From Candidatus Pullichristensenella stercoripullorum (GTDB taxonomy: Bacteria > Bacillota > Clostridia > Christensenellales > Aristaeellaceae): a stretch of 14,019 nt of DNA. Both the position numbers and the translations under genes were made by a program. The stretch lies in contig DVGE01000026.1 of NCBI GenBank assembly GCA_018712885.1, positions 1 to 14,019 on the forward strand, read 5' to 3'. This document shows positions 1-6,600 of the stretch, one piece after another. Below the pieces are notes generated by a model. It saw nothing but the letters and a program-made list of their open reading frames with translations. It made no database searches and had not been told where the DNA came from. Position 1 is the first letter of the stretch, and each line of letters begins with the position of its first letter.

Positions 1-206
1 TGCTGCACAAGAACGTGCCCAACGTCATCGGCTCGGTGACGCAGCTCATCGCCGGCGAGGGCCACAACATCGACAACATGATCAACAAATCCCGCGGCGC
101 TTACGCCTACACGGTGGTGGAGCTGGACAAGGAACCCAGCCCGGCGCTGATGGACAGGCTGGCGGCGCTGGATACCACCTACCGCGTGCGCCTCATACTG
201 CCCTAG
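1..206 (+). CDS. serA: D-3-phosphoglycerate dehydrogenase, C-terminal ACT domain (5' end outside window)
   Basis: Only the last 67 codons are present, read from position 3 to the TAG at 204-206. The peptide has the pattern of the C-terminal ACT domain of SerA: a start like HKNVPNVIGSVTQLIAG, then GHNIDNMINKSRG and a YAYTVVELD strand. In that family the enzyme oxidises 3-phosphoglycerate to 3-phosphohydroxypyruvate, the first step of serine synthesis, and the ACT domain binds serine as feedback inhibitor. The catalytic and NAD-binding parts lie upstream of the window and cannot be checked. The DUF1015 gene downstream is a common neighbour of serA/serC in Clostridia, which supports the call. 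Other ACT-domain proteins are possible but less likely given the asparagine-rich INKSRG segment. Confidence 0.82.
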   Translation, partial: LHKNVPNVIGSVTQLIAGEGHNIDNMINKSRGAYAYTVVELDKEPSPALMDRLAALDTTYRVRLILP

Positions 207-218
207 AAAATCACATTC

Positions 219-253
219 GAGGGGGCTCCCCGCGCGGGGACTCCCCTCTTTTT
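219..253 (+). terminator. Probable intrinsic terminator after serA
   Basis: GAGGGG (219-224) pairs with CCCCTC (243-248). Inside this, after a two-base mismatch, TCCCCGC pairs with GCGGGGA, giving a long GC-rich hairpin. Five Ts follow (249-253). The hairpin lies 12 bases after the serA stop and ends just before the ribosome binding site of the next gene. It may therefore stop or reduce transcription into the DUF1015 gene rather than fully separate the two. The T run is short, so termination may be partial. Confidence 0.6.
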
Positions 254-268
254 CGGAGGGAAACAGCC

Positions 269-1480
269 ATGAAAGACAGCAACATTGCCCTGTCCACGGG
301 GGAGATCCTCCTTCCCGCGCACGGGCTGAATTACGAGAAGTGGGCCGTGGTGGCCTGCGACCAGTTCACCGCCGAGCCGGACTACTGGCACGGCGTGGAG
401 GCGTTCGTGGGCGACGCGCCCTCGTCTCTGCGCATCGTGCTGCCGGAGATCTATCTGGAAGAGCGCAAGCAGCGCATCCGCGAGATCCACGGCGCCATGC
501 GCGTCTATCTCGGCAACGCCGTGCGCGTGGCCGTGCCGGACGGCTTTGTGATCACCCGGCGGCAGACGTCCTCCGGCATCCGCGAGGGCCTGCTGGCCTG
601 CGTCGATCTTGAAAAGTACGATTTCGCCCCCAGCAGCAAGAGCCTCATCCGCGCCACGGAGGGCACCGTGCCCGAGCGCGTGCCGCCCCGCGCCGAGATG
701 CGCGCCGGCGCGCCGCTGGAATGTCCGCACGTGATGATGCTCATCGACGACCCCGAGCATACCGTCATCGAGCCCGCCTTCGACGACCCCGGCCAGGAGC
801 TCTACAACTTCGACCTGATGATGGGCGGCGGTCATGTGCAGGGCTGGGCGCTGGAGAACGGCCGCGCGCTGCGCGTGTTCGAGGCGCTGGCGCGCCTTCA
901 TGAAAAGAGCGACGGCCTGCTCTACGCCGTGGGCGACGGCAACCATTCCCTCGCCGCGGCGAAAAAGTGCTGGGAGGACGTCAAGGGCAGCCTCTCGGCG
1001 GCGGAATTCGACTCGCATCCGGCGCGCTACGCGCTGGTGGAGCTGGTCAACCTCCACTGCCCGGCGCTGAAGTTCGAGCCCATCCACCGCGTGCTCCTCG
1101 GCGTCGAGCCGAAGGAAGTGCTCGCCTCCATGCGCCGCAGCCGCTCCTTCAAGCGCGGCGGGGAAGATGTGCGCGTCGCCTTCGCCGGCGGGGAAGAGGG
1201 CTTTGCCACGGCGGGCCATCCCATCCGCCCCCTGCAGAACTTCCTCGACAACTTCCTCAAAAAGCACCCTGGGGCGAAGATCGACTACATCCACGGCGAG
1301 GACGCGCTGCGCGCCCTGCTTGCCCGCGAGGACGCCGTGGGCTTCATGCCCCGCGCCTTCGACAAGGCCGAGCTGTTCCCCTATATCCGTGCAAACGGCG
1401 TCCTGCCGCGCAAGACCTTCTCCATGGGCGAGGCGCGCGATAAGCGCTACTATCTGGAAATGCGGAGGATCGGGCGGTGA
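269..1480 (+). CDS. DUF1015 family protein
   Basis: This 403-residue protein matches the DUF1015 family (COG4198 type) in length and sequence. The N terminus has the family's STGEILLPAHGLNYEKWAVV / CDQFTAEPDYW pattern, and the hallmark VGDGNHSLAAAK motif is at residues 221-232 (DGNHS at 223-227). The start at ATG 269 is set by GGAGGG at 255-260. The biochemical function of the family is not established. It often sits next to serA and serC in Clostridia and other anaerobes, so a link to serine or phosphoserine metabolism is plausible but only inferred. It has no signal peptide or membrane helices, so it should be cytoplasmic. Its TGA stop overlaps the GTG start of the response regulator gene (GTGA), which implies translational coupling. 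Confidence 0.88.
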   Translation: MKDSNIALSTGEILLPAHGLNYEKWAVVACDQFTAEPDYWHGVEAFVGDAPSSLRIVLPEIYLEERKQRIREIHGAMRVYLGNAVRVAVPDGFVITRRQTSSGIREGLLACVDLEKYDFAPSSKSLIRATEGTVPERVPPRAEMRAGAPLECPHVMMLIDDPEHTVIEPAFDDPGQELYNFDLMMGGGHVQGWALENGRALRVFEALARLHEKSDGLLYAVGDGNHSLAAAKKCWEDVKGSLSAAEFDSHPARYALVELVNLHCPALKFEPIHRVLLGVEPKEVLASMRRSRSFKRGGEDVRVAFAGGEEGFATAGHPIRPLQNFLDNFLKKHPGAKIDYIHGEDALRALLAREDAVGFMPRAFDKAELFPYIRANGVLPRKTFSMGEARDKRYYLEMRRIGR

Positions 1481-2160
1481 ACCACCGCATATTCATCGTC
1501 GAGGACGACCGCGTCATCGCCGCCGCCGTCAAACGCCACATCGAGAGCTGGGGCTGCGAGGCGCGTGTGGTGCAGGATCTCCGCAACGTTGTCAAGGAGT
1601 TCGTTGCCTTCGACCCGCACCTGGTGCTGATGGACATCTCCCTGCCGTTCTTCAACGGCTACCATTGGTGCCGGGAGATACGCAATATCTCCAAAGTGCC
1701 GGTGATCTTCATCTCCTCGGCCTCGGACAACATGAACATCGTCATGGCCATGGACATGGGCGGCGACGATTTCATCGCCAAGCCCTTCGACCTGAGCGTG
1801 CTCACCGCCAAGGTGCAGGCGGTGCTGCGCCGCGCCTATGAGTTTTCCGGCATGCGCCAGCTGCTCGAATACCGCGGCGCGGTGCTCGATTTAGGCGACG
1901 CATCGCTGACCTACGAGGGCAAGCGGCTGGAGCTGACGAAGAACGACTTTCGCATCCTGCAAACGCTGATGGAGCAGCCCGGCAAGGTCATCTCCCGCGA
2001 GACGATGATGCTGCGCCTCTGGGAGACGGACTGCTTCGTGGACGACAACACGCTCACCGTCAGCGTGACGCGCCTGCGCAAAAAGCTCGAGGCCATCGGC
2101 CTTGCGGACTTCATCCTCACCCGCAAGGGCTCCGGCTACCAGCTGGGTGGCCAGGATTAG
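1477..2160 (+). CDS. OmpR/PhoB-family response regulator, without adjacent histidine kinase
   Basis: The 227-residue protein has an N-terminal receiver domain (about 1-120) and a C-terminal winged-helix DNA-binding domain (about 130-225). Receiver residues are intact: acidic pocket E9-D10-D11, phosphoacceptor D53 in VLMDISLP, switch Ser80 and conserved K102 in AKPF. The output domain ends with DDNTLTVSVTRLRKKL and a GSGYQL turn, a form typical of the BceR/GraR branch that responds to cell-envelope stress or peptide antibiotics in Firmicutes. That sub-family call is from pattern similarity only. The start is GTG 1477, overlapping the DUF1015 stop by four bases, so the two are cotranslated. No sensor kinase or BceAB-type transporter follows. 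A hairpin and repeat region come next, so its partner kinase must be encoded elsewhere or be absent. Confidence 0.92.
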   Translation: MNHRIFIVEDDRVIAAAVKRHIESWGCEARVVQDLRNVVKEFVAFDPHLVLMDISLPFFNGYHWCREIRNISKVPVIFISSASDNMNIVMAMDMGGDDFIAKPFDLSVLTAKVQAVLRRAYEFSGMRQLLEYRGAVLDLGDASLTYEGKRLELTKNDFRILQTLMEQPGKVISRETMMLRLWETDCFVDDNTLTVSVTRLRKKLEAIGLADFILTRKGSGYQLGGQD

Positions 2161-2167
2161 AACAGCA

Positions 2168-2197
2168 AAGCCCCGCTTCCGCGAAGAAACGGGGCTT
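2168..2197 (+). terminator. Hairpin after the response regulator, possible transcript end
   Basis: AAGCCCCG (2168-2175) pairs with CGGGGCTT (2190-2197), and an inner CTTC/GAAG stem closes the loop. It starts eight bases after the response regulator stop, the usual place for a terminator, but the + strand has no T run after it. On the minus strand it is followed by only three Ts. It may be an inefficient or Rho-assisted terminator, or simply the first hairpin of the repeat that follows. Confidence 0.4.
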
Positions 2198-2203
2198 CAG
2201 GAT

Positions 2204-2479
2204 GTTGACAAAGTCAACAGACTGGCAGAGCGATGAGAAAGCCCGCAAGCAAGGAAATTTTGCCAGCGGCAAAATTTGTCGCCGAAGGCGACTGGATTTG
2301 ACGATCCCGAAGGGCTCGGCAAATCCACCCCAAGGAAGCAAACTTGCATCTAAGGGAGCTTACATAGACGTAAGTGACCGCAGGATGCAAGTGCAGCTGA
2401 CGCCGGAAGCAAAAATCGCCTCTGATTTTCTATTTATCAGAGCGATTTTTGCGGTTGTGGGCTTTGTCAGCGCTCTGAC
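2204..2479. repeat. Array of inverted repeats, likely a dispersed structured intergenic element
   Basis: This gene-free stretch contains consecutive hairpins: GTTGAC/GTCAAC (2204-2218); AAATTTTGCC/GGCAAAATTT with a three-base loop (2255-2277); GTCGCC-GAA-GGCGAC (2278-2292); GGATTTG/CAAATCC with an inner CCC-GAA-GGG (2294-2326); CTTGCATC/GATGCAAG (2343-2391) enclosing CTTAC/GTAAG (2359-2374); an 11+6 bp stem with one bulged C (2409-2452); and GTCAG-CGCT-CTGAC (2466-2479). CAAAGCCC at 2166-2173 is inverted as GGGCTTTG at 2459-2466, which may mark the element ends. The DNA is visibly more AT-rich than its flanks. A reading frame stays open through it, but with no start signal and no recognisable protein. 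It is best read as a repeat or structured RNA element. Only one copy lies in the window, so dispersal is inferred. Confidence 0.6.
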
Positions 2480-2507
2480 CGCCCTCACGAAACGTGGGGG
2501 CGGTTTT
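2479..2507 (+). terminator. Intrinsic terminator at the end of the hairpin array
   Basis: CCGCCCTCACG (2479-2489) pairs with CGTGGGGGCGG (2493-2503) around an AAA loop. The 11-bp stem has one T-G wobble and is followed by TTTT (2504-2507). It would stop transcripts coming from the response regulator gene or from the hairpin array before the DUF3810 gene. Confidence 0.7.
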
Positions 2508-2590
2508 GCCGTATCCCCCTCCCGCGGGAACGGCCCGGGCGCGCCCTTCCCGCCCCAGGCATGCATGCCGCCCCTCCCTCCGTCCAGAAA

Positions 2591-2626
2591 TTGCATTTGC
2601 TTTCCCTCCCGCTGTTATGGAATAAT
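2591..2626 (+). promoter_or_regulatory. Candidate promoter for the DUF3810-like gene
   Basis: Two weak sigma-70-like readings overlap here: TTGCAT (2591-2596) with TATGGA (2616-2621) preceded by a TG, or TTGCTT (2597-2602) with AATAAT (2621-2626) at 18 bases. A promoter is expected because a terminator lies upstream and a strong ribosome binding site downstream. Neither box is a good match, so the exact hexamers are uncertain. Confidence 0.3.
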
Positions 2627-2648
2627 GGATGTACAAGGAGGGAAACAT

Positions 2649-3581
2649 ATGCTTTTCATCGCCGCGGCAGCGGTTTTCGCCCTTTCCCTGCTCTTCCCGC
2701 TCGCCTGTCTCCTTTGGCCGGCGCTGGCGGAGGCCTGGCTGGGGGCGGTGTTCGCGCCCATATGCGGCGCGCTGTCCGCCCTAGCCGGGAATTGCCCTTT
2801 CCCGTTGGCTGAGCCGCTGGCGTTGCTGCTGGCGGCGCTGCTCATCGTTCTCCTTTTCCGCGCGCGGCGTGCCGCCTGCCTGTTGCTCTCGCTGCTGTTC
2901 GCCGGCTATGCGCTTTTGTGGGCGCCGGCGTACTTTCTCCCCATGGGGCATGCCGTCCCCGCCGAGGTGAGCGCCGCGCAGCTTACGGCGCTATGCGAAG
3001 CGCTGACGCAACGCCTTAACGCACGAGGGGCTTTCGAGCTTCCCGACGACCTCGGGGCGCAGGCTTTGCGTGCCGCCGCCCTCGTCGAAACGCCCGCGCC
3101 CATCTCCGCCGCGCCCAAGCCCGCCCGCTACCCCGAATGGATGCGCGCCCTCTCGCTGGCCGGGCTCTACGCGCCGTGGACGGGCGAGGCCCTCTACGAC
3201 CCCACCGCGCCGGCGGCGGGGCAGCCCTTTACCGCCGTGCACGAACTGATGCACATGGGCGGCGTCGCCGACGAGGGGCAGGCCAACATTTGCGCTTACA
3301 TCGCCTGCCGGCGCTACGGCGGCGCGTTTGCCCGTTCCGCCGACCTCTGGGCGCTCAAATACGCCATGGACGCGCTGCGCCTGACGGACGCGGCGGCGTG
3401 GGAAGCCTGCCTCGCGCGCCTGTCCGCCGCTGTCCGGGCCGATTTCTTCGCCCTCGGCGGCGCGTCCCCGCCCGCCGCCGCGAATGAGGCCGCCGAAGCC
3501 TTTTTGCGCTTTGGCGGCCTCGCCAAAAAAGTTTCGAATTACAGCGCGCTGGTCGCGTGGCTGGCGGCGCGTATCGTATGA
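2649..3581 (+). CDS. DUF3810-like membrane protein with HExxH metalloprotease motif
   Basis: The 310-residue protein has three N-terminal hydrophobic segments (about 2-23, 55-71 and 75-94), followed by a soluble domain. HELMH at 198-202, followed by GGVADEGQAN (E209, N213), matches the zincin-like motif of the DUF3810 family, where HELAH is followed by a DEAN-type segment. H198, H202 and perhaps E209 could bind zinc, with E199 as the catalytic residue. The substrate is unknown; a membrane-anchored protease acting outside the cell or at the membrane face is an inference. ATG 2649 is chosen because AAGGAGGG (2635-2642) precedes it at good spacing. The in-frame ATG at 2625 lies upstream of that site, and a start near 2202 would run through the hairpin array. 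The glucan synthase gene follows after 62 bases without a clear terminator. Confidence 0.78.
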   Translation: MLFIAAAAVFALSLLFPLACLLWPALAEAWLGAVFAPICGALSALAGNCPFPLAEPLALLLAALLIVLLFRARRAACLLLSLLFAGYALLWAPAYFLPMGHAVPAEVSAAQLTALCEALTQRLNARGAFELPDDLGAQALRAAALVETPAPISAAPKPARYPEWMRALSLAGLYAPWTGEALYDPTAPAAGQPFTAVHELMHMGGVADEGQANICAYIACRRYGGAFARSADLWALKYAMDALRLTDAAAWEACLARLSAAVRADFFALGGASPPAAANEAAEAFLRFGGLAKKVSNYSALVAWLAARIV

Positions 3582-3604
3582 AAGCATAGAAAAACGCGCA
3601 CACT

Positions 3605-3626
3605 GAAGTATCAGCGATGATATTTC
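3605..3626 (+). promoter_or_regulatory. Hairpin with GCGA tetraloop directly before the glucan synthase ribosome binding site
   Basis: GAAGTATCA (3605-3613) pairs with TGATATTTC (3618-3626) with one G-T wobble, closed by GCGA, a GNRA-type loop. The stem ends exactly where AGGAGG (3627-3632) begins. There is no T run, so it is unlikely to be a terminator. It could stabilise the 5' end of the message or affect ribosome access. It also contains the ATG at 3617, which argues against that start codon. Confidence 0.45.
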
Positions 3627-3643
3627 AGGAGGAACGCACCTAT

Positions 3644-6600
3644 ATGAACGGTTTGGCAAGGCTTTCCAGCAAACTCCGCGCGCGGCGTTCGGAGCGCGAG
3701 CTCGGCTCGGGCGGGGAGCGGGACGAACGCTCGCTCGCCCGCCACATGCGCTCGCTGGCGGTGCAGCTGCATGTGGACGGCCGCGCGCGCCTTTCCTGCC
3801 CCGCGTCGCTGGCGGCGCAGACGCAGGCGCTCGCGCGCGAGGCGGGAGACGTCCTGCGGGAAAGCGCCTGCGCTACGGCGGCGCTTCAGCGCTTGCATGA
3901 GGACGCGCGCATCATGGAGGCCTGCGCCGCGCAGGCGCGTCTGGATGGCGGCGTGCGCCTGCCCGCCGTGGGCCGGTCGCCGCGCGTGCTCGTGCTCATG
4001 CGCGAGGTCGTGGCCCTGGGCGACACAGCCCTCAGCGGCGAGCGCCTGCTCCTGGCCCTGCGCGCCTTTGACGACGTGCAGGCGCTGACCATGGCCGAAG
4101 TCTGGGCCGTGCCCACCGCGCTGCGCCGCGCCCTTTCCGAAGCGTTCTGTCACAGCGCGCGCGCCGTCATCGAGCATGCCCGTGAGCGCCGCGCGGCCGA
4201 GCGCTTCGTGGAAGCGGATGACGGCGCGGGGCGCATGGGCGATTCGCCGGCCTTTTTCGAGCGCGCCCTGCAGCTCGCCGTGGAGCGGGAGCTGCCCGAG
4301 GTGCGCGCCCGCCTGGAGAGCCGGATGGCGCGCCTGGGCGAGAGCGGCGAAAAGATGATCCGCCTGGAGCACGAGGCGCAGGCGCTCCTGGCCATGCGCC
4401 TGGACAATCTCATCGGCGCCAAGCGCATGCTCGACGCCCTCGACTGGCAGAAGTGTTTCGCGGAGCTCTCCCGCACCGAGGCGGAACTGCGCGCCGACCC
4501 GGACGGCACGTATCCGCGCATGGACGACGCCTCCCGCGCCGCCGTGCGCGAGCAGGTGCAGGCCCTCAGCCGCCGCCTGCGCCTCGGCGAACAGATGGTG
4601 GCCCGGCAAGCGGCGGCGGCGGCCAGAGAGCACGGCGGCGCGCGCGGCACGGTCTGCTGGTGGCTCTATGAGGACGAGGGCCGCGCGGCGCTGGCCGCCC
4701 GCCTCGGTTCCCGCGCCCACCCGCCGCGCCTGATCCCCGACCCGCGCGGCTGCAGGCTCATCACCGCGCAGGCGCTTTGCTTCGCGGCGCTGTTTGCCGC
4801 CTACGCGCTCATCGCCCGCAGCTTCCTGGTGCTGGCGCTGGGCGTGCCGCTTGCGTGGAGCACGGCCATGCTGCTGCTGGGCCGCCTTTCCGCGCGCTTT
4901 GCGCGCCCGCGCCGGCTGCTGAAGCTCCGCCCCGAAGCGCTGGGCGGGGAAGTGCGTCTGCTGGTGGTGGTGCCGGCGCTGCTCAGCTCCGCAAAGCGCG
5001 CCCTCGAACTCTGCGACGATCTGGAAACGCTCGGCTGCCTCGACCGCGACGAAAACGCCGCTTACCTCCTTCTCGGCGACTTCCGCGACGGCCCCGCCGC
5101 CACGGAGCCGGACGACGCGGAGATACTCGCCGCCGCCCGCGCCCGCGTCCGCGCCATGAACGAGCGCGCCGGCCGGGAAAAGTACTTTTACCTGCACCGC
5201 GAGCGCAGTTTCTATGCTCCGGACCAGCGCTGGATGGGACACGAGCGCAAGCGCGGGGCGCTGATGGCACTCAATCGCCTGCTCCTGGACGCGCCGGGCG
5301 CGCGCAACGCCTTCGCCGCCGAGGGCGAAGCCTGCGACCGCCTCGCCGGGCGCTTTTCGCTGGTGGCGACGCTCGACGCCGACACCCGCGCCCTTCCCGG
5401 CTCTCTCCACGCCCTCGCCGGCGCGCTCCTGCACCCCCTCAACCGCCCGCGCACAGAAGGCGGCGCGCGCCGCGGCTATGCCATCGTGCAGCCGAATATG
5501 GAGCTCTCCGCCTCTGCGGTCAAAAACGGCTTCATCCGCCTCTTCGCTGGTTCGGGCGGCGTGGACGCCTATCCCGTCTCCGTCTCGAACCTCTATCAGG
5601 ACATGACCGGCCGCGGCAGCTTTGGCGGCAAGGGCGTCTACGATGTGCGCGCCTTCATGGAGGCCGTGGAGGGGAAACTGCCCGAAGGCCGCGTCCTCAG
5701 CCACGACCTCATCGAGGGCGAACTGGCCGGCACGGCCTTTGCAGACGACATCTCCCTTTACGACGGCTTCCCGGAAACGTTCTCCGCCTATCTCAAACGC
5801 CTCAACCGCTGGACGCGCGGGGACTGGCAGCTTCTGCCCTTCCTCTTTCGCCGCGGCCTGTCCGCGCTCTCGCGGCTGAAGCTGCTGGATAACCTCTTGC
5901 GCTCGTTGGCGCTTCCGTCGCTGCTGGCGCTGCTTTTGCAGGGCATCTGGTTCGACCTGCGCCCCGCCTTTGCCCTGGGCGTGCTCTATGCCTTCCTCGA
6001 CCCCCTGACGCATCTGTTCCACGCCAAGGGCGACCTCTGGCGGCGGGCGGTGACGCAGCTGGCGGCGCTGCCCTCGACGGCGGCGGCGCTCTTTGACGCG
6101 GCCGCGCGCACGCTCTTCCGCCTCGCCTTCACCAAAAAACACATGCTCGACTGGGTGACCTCCGCCGACGCCGCCGCCGGCGGCACGCGCGTGGGCACGG
6201 CCTGCCGCGTGGGAGCCATCCTCTGCGTGCCGGGGCTGCTTTCCGCCGCGTGGCTGCTGCCCTCGCTGGCGCTCATCGCCCTGTTTTTGCTCGCCCCGGG
6301 GCTGTTGCGCGACTTGCAAAATACGCCCACCGACCGCCGCGGCTCCCTGGACGCGCGGCAGCTCGGCGCGCTCACGCGGCTGGCGCGCGAGACATGGGGC
6401 TTCTTCGAGGCGCACGTCACGCCGCGGGAGAATTTTCTGCCGCCGGACAATGTGCAGATCGACCCCGCCGTGGGCGCGGCCCGCCGCACATCGCCCACCA
6501 ACGTCGGCCTCTACCTGACCGCCTGCCTCGCGGCGCGTGCCCTCGGTTTCATCCGCGATCCCGAACTGCGCGAGCGCCTCGCCGCCACGGTGGAGACGCT

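Noticed and set aside
203..1294. A 363-codon minus-strand open frame over the DUF1015 gene
   Set aside because: The + strand gene carries the family motif and a ribosome binding site; the minus frame has neither.
2204..2479. CRISPR array
   Set aside because: The stems differ in sequence and spacing; there is no regular direct repeat with unique spacers and no cas gene nearby.
2202..2648. N-terminal extension of the DUF3810-like protein by about 149 codons
   Set aside because: The extension is the hairpin array and terminator read as protein. A strong ribosome binding site fixes the start at 2649.
3617..3643. Upstream ATG start for the glucan synthase
   Set aside because: It lies within a hairpin and before the AGGAGG at 3627-3632, so ATG 3644 is preferred.
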